NCBI GenBank assembly: GCA_016165875.1
Contig: JABBOT010000009.1
Location: 11,414,477 to 11,478,476, forward strand
Length of the DNA stretch: 64,000 bases
Reading direction: 5' to 3'
DNA from: Acanthopleura granulata
Lineage: Eukaryota; Mollusca; Polyplacophora; Chitonida; Chitonidae
This document shows, piece after piece, positions 1 to 12,430 of this stretch (position 1 is the first letter of the stretch; each line of letters starts with the position of its first letter). The position numbers were made by a program, and so were the translations under genes. The notes under the pieces are model-generated. The model searched no databases and had not been told where the DNA came from. It saw only the letters and a list, made by a program, of their open reading frames with translations.

Positions 1-2547
1 TGCTAAATGTGTAATCCGCAATCACTGAAATCCGGTCTCATGTCATTTTGCCCCAGTTAGAAATTTATTCTCACTGTTCATGTAAATATTTAAACGGAAA
101 GCAACAGACATAAGACATAACTTCTGTATTTTTTTTTTCAATTTTATATGAACTCCATATTTTTGAACACCAATCAAATAAATAAATATAACCGTAAGAA
201 ACAATTGAAAGTTTCGTTAAGGTCATTACTCGTTCCATAGCCAGTGGAAAAGCATGACGGTAGCGACTGAGTGAATGACTGACTGAATTAATGATGAAGA
301 CATCTAATTAACTGACTGACTGGCTAAATGACTCATTCAACGATCCATTGACTACCTCAATATCTGACTGACTGATGGGTTTATTACCAAGTGCATTAGT
401 GCTCTGACGGACTAAATAAAATATCCATTGACTATCTAGCTGACTGACTGACTGAATAGGCACATGATTCGCTCAGTAGATCATTGTTTCGTTCATATCC
501 AAGATTCAACTTCCTTGGTCCTCCTTTAGAGTATAGGTTTTGTGTTAATAAATAGAAATGCCGCTGACAGAAAAACAATGGACAAATACACTACTCACTA
601 AACCCAATACTCTCCAATACTAATGGACAGTGCATAACTGACGAGTTGGCTGCTTAGCTTGGTACTGGAACCTACTGGAAGTGCCTGTAAACTAAGACAA
701 ATTGAGGAGAACGTATCCAATAGGCCGAAATACAATTCCAGTCAGTAACCATAGCGATCACCATGACAACTCCACGAGCTGGAATTTTGACCAATCTAAT
801 TGTGACTTAAACGTTCATTGCAGCTGACAATTTGGGACAGTGATATAACCAGGGGACGGCGTTTACCCTCATATTTCTCGCTGTCTGCGGTTCATGTCTT
901 TATTTGCTCTTCTGAGCGGATGATAGTTTGACACGCGCACTGAATAGTTATTTTACTGCTTCTCCAGTGATTTGAGAATGAATTAAATGGTATTGAAAAC
1001 TCTTCTTAATACTCTGGCCCTCATATGAATACAAGATAATAAATGAAAAACTTTTCTTAGAGAAACACAATGATAACTGACCGAGGGTTTGGCGGAAACA
1101 AAAACACAGGTGGTTAGAATTCGAACCACGTTCTACCCAGCGAGCTCCAAGGTCAGCTGGGACCGATAGGCTCAGGAGCGAAAATATAGGCCTATATATG
1201 GAAAAGCCACTCTGTTCTAAGTTCTACACATATAAAACTTTGAACAAAAACATAACGCGTCACACTGTATGCAAAATTAAGTCGCGAGAACTGATTGTTT
1301 GACGTAAATGTATGTAATCTATCGTCAGGCGTCAATCGTTGAAATGTTTTCCCGCCAGAAGGCGTGTTAGGGCAAACATGGGTGACATTCGAGCCCTCGA
1401 CCTCGAGCATCAAACGTGACATTAAGAGTTGGGATAATGGGCAAACGACTGCAAAACATGGAATCGCATCTCAGTTGGTATAGTGCATCAAAAATCAATA
1501 ACATGCAAGCAAGCGTGCCCTACTTCCATAGAGAGTATAGATCGGAAATTATTGGCCTCTGTTGGGTAGGAAAGAGGTGAAAGAAGGTGAATGGAAATAA
1601 ACTTGCGGTTTATATATACCCTCAGCTGTACAATTCCGGGGCTGTTTCCCCGGTCTACACAATGGAGAGGAAGACAAATATCCAAAGAGGGAGGCAATTT
1701 ATCACAAATCTGGAATCGCTCGGCGCAAGCCAACGCAGCGAATCGGACTCGGGTCTTTGCAGCCAACGACGTGGCGTTCACTCTTGATGGGAGTGCTTGA
1801 TATCTATAAGCTTGGTGCAGTGGTTGTGTAGTTAATAGTGTTAAGGGCAATAGACCTGCAATTTTCATTGATTAGAGTCCGTAAGTTGACAGTGTGTGGA
1901 GTTTTCGTTGATGGAGTGAGATAGTTAATTTGCTTGAGTAAAACCGACCGATGTCCCACACAGAAAAATAGGCAATGCCCCAGAAGAAAACAGGAAATGC
2001 CCCATATCAATAACCAAGGCAATTTTTTCATGGGTTACCTAGTCCCATTCATTGGAATTCTGTGCAAAGTCAGTAAAAGACTTCTCGTTTCCACCAATAA
2101 CAATTAATGAGTATTACTTATGGGCAGAAACCCATAACCGAATGCCAAATCCAACTAAGTTTTATGGATGCAAGAAAGACGATGGTCCGGCGAAAACTGC
2201 CGCATTTCGGCAATTAATGACGAACTTTCTCACGTGTGACATGAAGATGTGCACACAATACTGGTGAAAGACAAGTAGTTTTCAGTGAACGCTATAGACT
2301 ACGCAAACGGCGTTACGAGCGTCGTTACAACTTATTGTGAGCTTGGCCACAATCGATCAGTGAGTTAGACGGGGCGGGTTGGCGGGGGCCTCCAAATTGC
2401 CTGTCTATTGGGCATGCACAGAACTCGCATCTTGTATATTCTAACAATCGAAACAGAAGCACCTATTAACCACTAGGCCACGACCCGCTCTTCAAGTGCA
2501 TTTTGGGTGCGCGCTGCATTTGGACTTAGGCCTATATGTGTATAGAC
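1..2547. other. Non-coding, no gene recognised
   Basis: Apart from the GACT-rich stretch, this is A+T-rich DNA. Open frames at 1488-1868 (minus) and 1587-1800 (plus) overlap one another and have no recognisable similarity. Confidence 0.6.
240..475. repeat. Degenerate (GACT)n simple repeat
   Basis: Clusters of GACTGACTGA spread through 240 bp, interrupted by unique bases. Confidence 0.7.
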
Positions 2548-2895
2548 TGCCTCGGTGGCCTAGTGGTTAGAGTGTTCGCCTCAGAGTTGGGAGAGCCGGG
2601 ATTGCTTCCGGGTCGAGTCATACCAAAGAATTTAAAAATGGTACTTGTTGCTGCCTCGCTTGGCGCTCAGGATTGAGAGGTTAGAGCAAGCAAAAAGGAC
2701 TGGTCGAACCGATGTCAGTGTAGTGTGACTCAGGTGTCTTCTGCATGATGTTCGAGTGGCGGCAGCACTTTGGCGACATGGACTCGCCCTGCCACAAAGA
2801 GACAAGATAGGTCTGTATACATTCTCGGGACTTCTCGTCGTCTTATAACTGAAAAATTGTTGAGTACGACGTAAGGCTCATGTATACATACATGA
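2548..2895 (+). mobile_element. SINE-B, near full length
   Basis: A second tRNA-derived family: head CTCGGTGGCCTAGTGGTTAG (A box) and GGGTCGAGTCA (B box), body GCTGCCTCGCTTGGCGCTCA, then GACATGGACTCGCCCTGCCA and an end resembling the SINE-A tail (GTTGAGTACGACGTAAGGC). Confidence 0.85.
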
Positions 2896-4065
2896 TATAT
2901 GTATGTATCGTGCTCAAATGTGGGTTAGCCTACCCCTAGCGCCTTAAGTTCATGTCATGGAGCCCTTACACAGTATGCCTGTAGTGAAATCTGTCCCGTG
3001 CGTGTTTTCTCCCGGCTGCCCAATTTGGTCGGGTAATTACCTAAAACAACTCCAAATCCATTTTAAGCACTGTGCCAAAGCCGTGGTTAGGCCCTACCCG
3101 CATTAGCAGTAAGCCCAGAAAAGCACGATGGATAGCCCTTTCAAACTGCCGGGGACAAGTGACGCCTCTCAGCCGGGCAGCTGGTGATGATCGGTCTTCA
3201 CTGACCCTAACCAGAGGCCGAAGCCTCTGCGTCCCGTCAACAGCCCTGTCTCAAGGGAAATGGCCGTGTACATACAACGTTTGTAAGATTCATCTTTTTT
3301 CTTCTTAATATAACAACTGGTCTGTAACAATTACCATACTGAAAAAAGTCGAGACAAACTGAACTTAACATGAATATCCCATTTATCGTTGTTTTCATAA
3401 AACCAATTAGTGATTTGCATAAATGCATTTACACTCGACACTGGATATAAAATTCTTCTCAGGGATGTCCATCATTGCGCACGGTGACCCTAATCTGTGG
3501 CCATATGTTTTCGTGAAACATGTTTATGTCTTGACAGGCTTCCTCTGAAAATAATTTCTTAATAGTTCATACTGAACATAACCTGTGTGAAAATTTTTCA
3601 GCATCTGGCCAATGGTCAGTGGTTTACACTGGGCATTAAGGTTTGCTTCACCCATCTTATAATGCCAGCTAAAAAAATGAGCAATTCTTGAGTATGGCGC
3701 TTATCAACTAAACAAATTATACAATACAGGCCTACACCTTCCACCCAACAAACGCGCATGATACACGTTATCTACATACGTATCCAACACCGCATACGCA
3801 TCCAGCATCGCATATTTCCTTTATATTGCATTGGTGTTTATCCAGCGTAGCGTATGCATGAAACATACAACAAACAGATCAAACTCAATATGCATCTGAT
3901 AGAATCACAATACTGTAAAAGCCTCATACTAAATTAAACTCACAGCAGATTGAGCGGCCATTCATTGATGATGGATTTATTTGTTCAAGTATGCATTCGA
4001 TGTTTTCACGCAATACATCGATATCCGTTTAATAACACGGTCATAGTGGATGTATCCTACACGCG
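2896..4065. other. Non-coding, nothing recognised
   Basis: Follows the SINE-B copy. Short TATACATACATGATATATGT palindromes near 2885-2912; otherwise unique A+T-rich sequence. Confidence 0.5.
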
Positions 4066-4205
4066 TGTCCATACAACACCATTATACCGCAGACAAATGC
4101 GACCACTACATGTATGTCCATACAACACCATTATATCGCAGATAAATGCGACCGCTACATGTATGTCCATACAACACCATTATATCGCAGATAAATGCGA
4201 CCACT
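4066..4205. repeat. 49-bp tandem repeat, 3 copies
   Basis: TGTCCATACAACACCATTAT begins at 4066, 4115 and 4164, exactly 49 bp apart, and copies 2 and 3 are almost identical. This points to recent expansion. Confidence 0.9.
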
Positions 4206-4419
4206 TGCGGACCACATCCCAATGATGTATAGTTTACTGTTCTGCGGGCACAAATGTCACTTTAGAAGTGAATGATTTCTGGCTATAATTATGGGTAATA
4301 TCACATTCTCGGGGCTGAATGTGATAAGTATCTTCATATCAAGAGGTTTCCTGGTCACCTCCAGTCCATAATGCGAACTTCCACTTCATTGTTCGTTCAT
4401 TATGGAATATCGGGCTTAT

Positions 4420-5000
4420 AAAACTGAATAATATTCAGGCATCCCGTATATATTTGAGCTAATAATGTTCAGTGTCCCTAAGTATATTTAGCCATTAATG
4501 ATCAGGTATTCCAAGTACATTCAGCTAGCTTATATAAATCATTATATATATATATTTAGCCAATAATGGCCAGACACTCAGTATTTATTCAACTGATAAT
4601 GATGAGTTAACCATTATATATATTTCAGCTTGTATAATAATGTCACTCATATATCTGTGCATTCCAGATATATTCACGTAATACGTGAACATAAAGCTAA
4701 TGTATATATTCAGCTAGTAATAAATAAACACCACATATATAATTATCTAAAATAATGATATCTCGTGCAACCATCTAATAACGATGCACCACATTTATAT
4801 TCAGCTTATACTAATGATCGAGTCTCCACATTCAAATTCAGCCAAAGTTATCGACCATCAAATATACCCAGCTAATAATGATCACGCAGCACGCATATAC
4901 GTGTATTCAGCTAATAGCAATAACAGCGCCTATGTGTTTAGTTAATAATGATAATAGAACCACCATATATATTAAGCCAATGATGAGCAATATTCTCAAA
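4420..5000. repeat. Diverged AT-rich tandem repeat
   Basis: Loose repetition of TTCAGCTAATAATGATCA with TATATATAT spacers at roughly 40-60 bp intervals. Too diverged to give a clean unit by eye. Confidence 0.5.
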
Positions 5001-5128
5001 CATATACAGTTAAGAAAAATCGTACAGAGATTCAGGTAACAATGGTCTGTCACGCCACATATGTTTTAGACCATAATCATATATCTGACATCCCATATAT
5101 GTGATCACGCAACTGGAAATGTACTCAC

Positions 5129-5216
5129 CGGTTACATATAAAATAAGAGGCAAGGAAATTCCGAAAAACCACTCCTTGTTGAACTTCGTCATTTTGATGC
5201 AATGTATAATCCGCAT
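5129..5216 (-). CDS. Candidate first coding exon, minus strand (unrecognised)
   Basis: An ATG at 5216 opens 29 codons (MRIIHCIKMTKFNKEWFFG, then a hydrophobic ISLPLILYVT) and meets a near-perfect donor G/GTGAGT at 5129/5128. The peptide would be a signal peptide or signal anchor; a second ATG sits at codon 9. It lies about 0.5-0.9 kb downstream, on the minus strand, of the GC-rich island at 5690-6150. No partner exon was found to the left, so this rests on the donor, the hydrophobic segment and the position only. Confidence 0.25.
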
Positions 5217-5689
5217 TTCTACCTCCTGATGTATTCCAAAATCCGATCACGAAACGATACTTGCGACAATGCCAATATAATTTTAGAAATCTCCACGCAA
5301 TGGACGACAACACAAGAAAAACACTTCAACTGTGTTCCTTTCAAAATTCACAACTGTAAATGGCCTATATATGACATCGGAGAAAACAACTTCTCAACAA
5401 CCGTTTTTGTTATGCCTCTATAAACGTCCGCCTAGTTACATGTGTAAAGCCTTTTACTGAATGCCATGTGAAGATCTAGGACCTTGCAAATTGTTCGATA
5501 AACCTGGCTCGGGAGGTCCTGTAATGTCCTCAAAGAGTGGGGTGCAGGCGAGTAGAGAGGCCGTTGTGAAATCGGAACACTGTGTTTCAACACTGAGGAC
5601 TTTAAGATCTTCTCCAAACGTAAATATCCCGGTGATGCTCCCGCTGTTCTCGATCACGTCCGCGTTCCCAGCTTTCACCCCGATGACGA

Positions 5690-6150
5690 TGACGCTTGCC
5701 TGGCCAGCCTATACGCGCGCTGCTCAAATGCAAGCGGAAACCCGCGCTGTGCTTATACGTTCCGTCCGCTCACTGACCGCTGGCCACTCATGTAGCAACT
5801 GAACATACAGCCCCCTCCCCGAACTCCGCGAAAAAACCCTTCGGTCAACTTTCCGTCAGCCTCCACAGCTTTTACCGGCCTGGACCCGAAAGCACGGGAA
5901 TCCTATCCATAGCCGTTCAAATCCCCTGATCGTCCCGTTCGCAGATGGTGCAGAGCTTTTGAACGGGACAGCACAGCGTCGCTGGTTTAAGCTGCACCAA
6001 AGCGAATCAATTTCTCCGCACCCCCGGCTGCCTTCTGAAGCAGAGGGAACTGTATAGTGGCGGCGGAGGGGCGGGCAGACCGCGCGGTGCTGATGATGCC
6101 AACTACTCTCCTCGCCTGACCACGCGCGACTGAACCCCGCAGGCAGAGGG
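5690..6150. promoter_or_regulatory. GC/CpG-rich island, possible promoter
   Basis: This is the most G+C- and CpG-rich non-coding stretch in the left half (for example ACGCGCGCTGC, GGCGGCGGAGG, CCGCGCGGTGC), with a GGGGCGGG GC box at 6068-6075. The surroundings are A+T-rich. It could be the promoter of a minus-strand gene whose first coding exon may be 5129-5216. Open frames of 70-110 codons exist on both strands at 5454-5802 but none looks familiar. Confidence 0.35.
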
Positions 6151-7121
6151 AAAATTCATCGACCCATCAGTATTACCTATCAGGAAAAAAATAAGAGAAA
6201 GATAATTCACCGTGTACCATCGGCTGACTGTGCTGGTTCCCATTTATTCGGCCCGACAACTCGATATTATATGAAGTCAAACTGAGGGGTTGTTAGTTTG
6301 AGTATGCCTACGTTTGCTCTCTTGCTTGCTTTGGTTTCTAGCTAACATGTAGAGAGAAGCGGATCTGAACTCTCAAACGCTATATTATATGTCCTTTTGA
6401 AACATTACCATTATGTTTGATATGACAGTATACATGAGGTGATTGCACCGGCCATCATCTTCGATTTATCTTTGAAACTGCTTTTAAATTTATTTATTTA
6501 TTTACGCCGTATACTCAAGAATATTTCACTTATAGGGTCAGTCTAAGGTGAAACTAAGGAACATTCGCCTTTCAATCACAAGCAATGTAATGTGTTTTCA
6601 GTCGATAAGGCCAAGTCCCCGCTTCCGAAAACAACGTAAGACCAAAGTTCCCAAAGAATTATGAAGGAAATAAAGGATATAGTAGTGAATAAAACTGTTA
6701 TGGTGTAAGAGAGAAACAGTCATCAGTTTTCAATGATCCAGGGAAAAACGTCGTTTTTCTAGGAATAAAATCAATTTCAAAATTCAAACTCAAATAGTCT
6801 GTGCATAATTTCCAGGTCAAATACAAATAGATATATCACAGTAGCGCTTTGGATGTAACTGCATAATACTTATGTTGACACGGCCTCAAGTCGGAATTTA
6901 AGCGGAATTAGATACAGCTCAACAGAGATCCTGAAAGCTTCCTCCCCGTTTCTCAACAAGAATGTTATAGTCAATGTTAACTTTTAGAAACTTAGCATAA
7001 AGGCGATGGATGGATCGTAATCTTGTCACAGCTTGGTAAGCTTTATGATGTAGATTTTTTTTCACAGCCTCTTTTGTCATACACAATACCCTTTTTTCTT
7101 TAAATATCGGTATAACATGTA
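6151..7121. other. Non-coding, A+T-rich
   Basis: Right flank of the GC-rich island. Contains only a short SINE-A tail remnant at 6488-6532. Confidence 0.5.
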
Positions 7122-7200
7122 TATTTATTTATTTATTTGATTGGTGTTTTACGCCGTACTCAAGAATATTTCACTTGCACGACGGTGGTCATCGTTACGG
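7122..7200 (-). mobile_element. SINE-A 3' end fragment
   Basis: (ATTT)n, TTGGTGTTTTACGCCGTACT, CAAGAATATTTCACTTGCAC. Another shorter remnant of the same end lies at 6488-6532. Confidence 0.75.
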
Positions 7201-7677
7201 AAACATGACAGCGTGCCAACCACACACATACACAAACTCGTACTGGTCTAAGTCATTCCTTGAGGTTGGGATGCAAATTAGCTTAAGTGTAGGTCTATTT
7301 TGTTAAGCAAGGATTTAAACGCCTCATCATCATACTTCCTGGAGCCGTGTAACGTGGTAGAATTCCAGTGCTCAGTTATTGGGTCATTTAGTCATTACTC
7401 CCGTCTGTTTTTTTTTCCTGCAGAGAATTCGCTCGCTGTCCTTTTGGCATTTGACTCAGCCATTCCGTCCATCAATTGGGCCGCAAATTGGACCCCGGTC
7501 CAGCATTAGGCCCCCTGTGTAAACAGATCCATTGATGGTCTCCTAGTTCGGGGGGAGGGGGGAGGTGGGGCGGCAGATATTTAACTCACAACACCAACAA
7601 CTCAATTAACCATTTGCGATAAACAGAGCACACATCCATGTATAGGCAACTGGCACACCATAAATGGTTCCCGGGAT

Positions 7678-8095
7678 GAATAGGTGAGTGCATGACCGAA
7701 TGCTGATTGAATGAGCAGATGAATTGATGAACGGATGGCTAACTGGGTGAATGAGCAGATGAATTGACGAACTGTGGAATGGTCAGACGAATAGATGAGT
7801 GGATGGCGATCTTGGTGAATGAGCAGATGGATAGAAGAATGACTGAAGAACTAGTGAGTGGGAACATGGATGGATGAATGAATGGCGAACTGTTGAGTGG
7901 GCACCTGATGAATGAATGAAAGGCGAACTGGTGAGTAGGTACATGGATGGATGAATAAATGGTGAACTGGTGAGTGGGAACATGGATGGATGAATGAATG
8001 GCGAACTGGTGAGTGGGAACATGGATGGATGGATGAATGAATGGCGAATTGATGAGTGGGCAGATGGATAGATGAATGAATATTAACAGCGGCTT
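7678..8095. repeat. 39-bp minisatellite rich in GGAT/GAAT
   Basis: Unit GAACTGGTGAGTGGGAACAT plus GGATGGATGAATGAATGGC, best preserved at 7888-8050. The left side is more degenerate. The unit is 13 codons long, which keeps a minus-strand frame open with a repeated MFPLTSSPFIHPS; this is a repeat artefact. Confidence 0.88.
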
Positions 8096-8439
8096 AATAG
8101 GCGGAAGGATGACTGAAGAAATGGGAGAATGGATGGATGATGAAATGAAATGCGAATGGATAGTGAATAGATGTGGAAGACTTAGTTGGCAAATGAATGT
8201 ATGGTGGAACGGAACGGTGCCTGGGATATATAAACCTTTGGAAAATTATAGATTAACTTGACTACTGTGAGGTGCAGTTATGCACACCATATCGATGAAA
8301 GACAAGTGGTCTTGAACGAGCATTACACTACTATAATGACCATCGGCCTCTTGCTGTCACCAAAAAGCAGCTGACAGCGATGGAATTTACAAATTACTTT
8401 CTCCAAGGTCGGATTCGAACCTGCACATCGTTTGGATGA

Positions 8440-8660
8440 CTAAATAGATATGGAAGACGTAATGGTCGCATGGGTAGATGGATGATTTAGAGGGATGCAT
8501 GAATGATTGGCTGTACATGGCTGGATGCATGACTGAATGGGTGTGTGGCCGATTGGATGAAGAGATGCAATGATTGATTAATAATTGCATGCGTGGACGG
8601 AGAGGGGATTGAGTTATGAGGGAATGGGTGTGTATAGCTGTATTTGTGGGTGAATATAAA
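8440..8660. repeat. Degenerate GGAT/GAATG-rich simple repeat
   Basis: Irregular ATGGATGA / ATGACTGAATGG-type sequence of the same style as the 39-bp array at 7.7-8.1 kb, probably its diverged outlier. Confidence 0.6.
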
Positions 8661-9229
8661 TGAGCGGTTGTGGACAGCAAACCTTGTTACTGATTCACAG
8701 AGGAACTGGGAACAAGTCACTATGCTTATTACACACCCAAAAGGCAGAGAGCTGCCACAGCTTCACATGGCCCAAATTCTAGACTAATCGTAATTATCAT
8801 ATTTCTAATTAAGATGTAGGTCAGTTAACTGCATTACTTAGCTATTTACATTTGTTCATTTTCTTCCGTCATTTACAAAACTGGAGGTTTATCATTTCCA
8901 CTACATTTACACCTAGTTGTTACTCTACATCAACTTAATTCAACAGTTTTCACATATTTTATGACTTAAACTCATGTGGATTTCAGGTAACAGGAAAACA
9001 CGCGAAGGTATTCTGCAGATCTGATTGGTAGAAAACAAATGCACGTAACTTCACGTTATCAGTCAGGGAAATCAAAATTAATTTTTTTTAGCATTCAATA
9101 GGTAATAATATTATTTTCTGCTAAAGAAAGTAATCCGTTGAAAAAAAATGTCTGCCAAATTTTATTACATACAACACGCAAGTCTTTAATACATGTTATT
9201 GTTTATTACAAGCGGTGACAACACAGCAT

Positions 9230-9905
9230 TTTGAGTAATTCAGTACCAGTGACGTCTAATACATCGCAATTCCCATCACTGTGCATTTACCTATTTCTCC
9301 TCAAGCCATGTTGCCCGGGGGGGAGGGGGGGGGTGCGTGCAAGTGGCTACTAATTATGCACTTATATGTACAGTTAGAATAAGCACTGAGGTAAACTGAC
9401 ATGAGGCTGTGACCATTTGCCAATTGTCGCACTGTCGTTGCTGCTCTGGTTTTACTCTGCACGCTGTAATCTTTCATTTGCCCCTCTTTTGGAATGTTAT
9501 TCTGTCGGTCAGTCAGTCAGTCAAATTTTTGACATCCTAACGTTTAAAATGGTCCATTTTAATTAAAGTAAATAATTTCCGTTTGACCCCCGAGACATGT
9601 TATTTTAGCATTATTTCTATGGTATTGTGTATCCACGTGTTAAATGTGACAGTACGTCTAGACCAGAGATGTCTAATAAATTGCATTTTAACATCACCGT
9701 AATTTTTGTTACATGATTCTGCTTCAGCCATGCAGAGGGTGTGTAGTGTTTTATATTGTTAATTCTTATTCACTTACATTAATTGAATAAAACTCCAACC
9801 AAGGTAAATCGACGAGAGACCAGACTTCACCGGTAACGTGCGACCATTTGGCAACTATCTCACCGCCGTCGCAGCTCTGTTTTTACTCTCTGTGCTGTCT
9901 TTTAT
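9230..9905. repeat. Tandem duplication of an approx. 250-bp repeat, 420 bp apart
   Basis: 9240-9480 and 9650-9905 share GACGTCTAATA.ATCGCA, CTTCAGCCATG.., TGACCATTTGCCAA and TTTTACTCTGCACGCTGT-type blocks in the same order. A third copy of the last block is at 58515-58592, so it is a dispersed family. Confidence 0.65.
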
Positions 9906-10987
9906 ATTTGTTAGGCCTATATTATCTTTCCCGACAAGAGCTTCACCTGGGTCTAGATGGTATGATTGATCTCCTTTCAGAAATTTCATATCAGCTATAT
10001 AGCTCTCACTTAATAATTTCGTCGCGATACACTATCGGGTACCCGTAAGAAATCAAAGTTGCTCCAAATCTGGCCGAAAACGGGGAGCACATTTGTGAAG
10101 AGAGAACACATGAAAGGTCAGAAGACTATGTGACAACTGTCCGGTGTAACCATCACATCGCGTGGACGATCGGATTCTCGCGTTGTTTGTCTCTCGTGAG
10201 ATTATTTATTCATGTGTTTCAAGGTAGAGCCAGGGGGCGCTTGGCAAATACCGATCATGTGGTTATCATTAAAACCTGGATTAGACAGACGGTCCGGCGG
10301 TGACCTCCAGGAGGACGGGTGAAGGACGACCTCGTCATTTACAATCAATGGATAATATAGCAAAGCCACGTCTGAAAAATCCATCTTGCCCATTCACCGA
10401 AAATGTGACAAGAGAGGTGTGTCAATAAAGCGTATTAATGTAAGCTGTGATCTTAATGAAACGCTTCATTTAGTGAACGGGTGTACCTGTTGACGGTACA
10501 GGTGTCGGACCGCAAAACTCTGAGACACACACTAATGTATCCTAGCACTTTTAGCCGTCTGACATATACATAATTTGCACTGCTTTTCTCTCTCAATTGA
10601 CAAATTAAAAAATCTAGCTTGAGCGTTTTTTAAACATAAATGAAAAATCTGACATTCGCGCTTACACATGATACAGGCGTAAAATCTGTGCTTCCGCTAA
10701 GGTTTAATTACAGCCTTTCATATACAATCGGCACTTTATATATTAATGCTTTTACAACCGTCTTCTAATATACTTTATTATTTGTCTATTTTATATACTT
10801 ATATGTGCTCTTAATGAGTTATTTATATCTGATCGTGACTTGGATTCAGTACGCCTGTATATATGTACTTATATGGTTTTATCATTGTAATGTAAAATAT
10901 AAATGACTACATCATGGTGAGTAAAACTAGAGCAGACTACAGTGTGATAGCAAAGAAATTGCTGAAAGAATGGCAAGCATTTGTCAA

Positions 10988-11085
10988 TTACCTCAGTTAA
11001 GGTTTCATTCTAAGTATTCATGTAAATACATAAGTAATGGTAACTTATACACCCTCTAGCTTTATGGCGTGAGGAGAATTAGGTA
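10988..11085. repeat. Dispersed 95-bp repeat, second copy
   Basis: TTACCTCAGTTAAGG, TATTCATGTAAATACATAAG, GGTAACTTATACA and CGTGAGGAGAATTAGG line up with 18168-18262. Confidence 0.55.
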
Positions 11086-11216
11086 ACGGCTTTAGGCCCA
11101 AAACGAACTTGAATCACAATAATAAAATGACTTGAAGTAATATTGTTATGATTCAAGAGATCTAACGGAATCGAACTCCTGCGTTACGTCACGCCTTTTC
11201 AACCAGCGATAATAAT

Positions 11217-11459
11217 TTGAAGCTTAAATATTTAGACGTCATAAAAATGTTCCACCACGTGCATCAGCTGCTCAGTAACGTGTTCAATCATCTCGGGGCA
11301 TTCCTCAAATATGACATGCGCGAAACTGGAGAGAAGGAAAAGTCTTTTGCCGAGCCAATGATTGCTAAAATTGAACCCCTGGTGACAGCCGAGGAAAGCC
11401 AGATGGCTGACGGTTTGCCTAGAGGCCAAATATTCAGGAAGACATGTTTTCATTTGTGA
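11217..11459. other. Short stretch open on both strands, possible exon remnant
   Basis: About 240 bp is open on both strands, with coding-like base composition in otherwise A+T-rich DNA. The plus frame gives MFHHVHQLLSNVFNHLGAFL and a charged middle; the minus frame ends EMIEHVTEQLMHVVEHFYDV, which is amphipathic. Clear splice borders and recognisable similarity are lacking, so strand and status are open. Confidence 0.2.
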
Positions 11460-12212
11460 TCGGAATGAAGTCAGTCTTGATGTGGTCAGATTGGCCGCTG
11501 CGTCCAGTCAAGGGTCGGTGCGTAAGGGCACAATGAAATGGCCGGAGATTCGGACAGCACTCAGCTAGTGTCTGAACAAGAGATCTTATAATAGCTGTTC
11601 AGCACTGACCATTGTCTAGAAATGACCACCGGTCAAGGAAGTCATTGCATCGCACAGCAACCCTGCCCTTAACTCTTTTGTTCCGTTTTAGGAGATCGAT
11701 ATTCACTGGACAGTGGTCAAAATTTGGAATTAGTCGTTAATAATTATTTGCTGACCACTTTGACTTTGCACACAGCATCGTACAAGAGGGCGAGATAATT
11801 AGTATTCATGCCCTAGCGCCTTAGTCCGAGGGGTCATTCTAAGAGGATTCAGGATGAAGGACGTATTTAAGTTTATGCGACATGCAAGCTTGGATCTGAG
11901 TTACCATGCAGGTTAGCGGCCTCTATTTTACTCTTTACGAATACTAAAATAATAATTCACACGATTTCGTGAATCCTCTTCGTCTCAAACGCCCTTGACA
12001 CGGTCTCACTGAGTATGGCTTCAGTCAGGAGGAAATACAGGTAGTTAATCAAAAACATTTCTGTTTAAATTCGGCCTATAAAAAATATTTAACCTGATAA
12101 ACTAACAACATGGAGTATTTCTTTTGCAAAGCATAATTTAATCTGTGTTACTGACACCATATATCTTCTTTATACTTCGTTGAGGGTCAATCTGGCTGGC
12201 TTGCGTGATTCC

Positions 12213-12430
12213 TTGGCTCGCTGCAACTATCAGAACCTTGACCAAAGAGGTCGCGTGTTGGAATCCAACTCTCGCTAATTCTGGCTGAGGCTTAAAGTCA
12301 GGGGGGTTGTCAGATACCTGACAGAAGTCGGTGGTTTTACACTCTGGTTTCTTCCATCAGTAAGCCTGGCTGTCGTCATATGGATTTGAAGTTCTTGAAC
12401 ATCAATCAAGTAAAGAAACACATGTAAATA
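12213..12430 (+). mobile_element. SINE-like element, third type
   Basis: B-box-like GTGTTGGAATCCAACTC, then GACAGAAGTCGGTGGTTTTA, CTCTGGTTTCTTCCATCAG and a tail AACATCAATCAAGTAAA. The tail resembles that of SINE-A but the body differs. Confidence 0.55.

Larger units (their letters stand above)
9906..12212. other. Non-coding except one ambiguous open stretch
   Basis: Contains the 95-bp repeat copy at 10988 and the doubly open stretch at 11217-11459. No convincing gene. Confidence 0.5.

Noticed and set aside
7783..8022. Minus-strand repeat protein (MFPLTSSPFIHPS units)
   Set aside because: The 39-bp minisatellite unit is 13 codons, so the frame stays open without selection; the sequence is simple GGAT/GAAT DNA.
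8395..8425. tRNA on the minus strand (GGTTCGAATCC B box)
   Set aside because: Only a B box is present; no A box or acceptor stem lies upstream.
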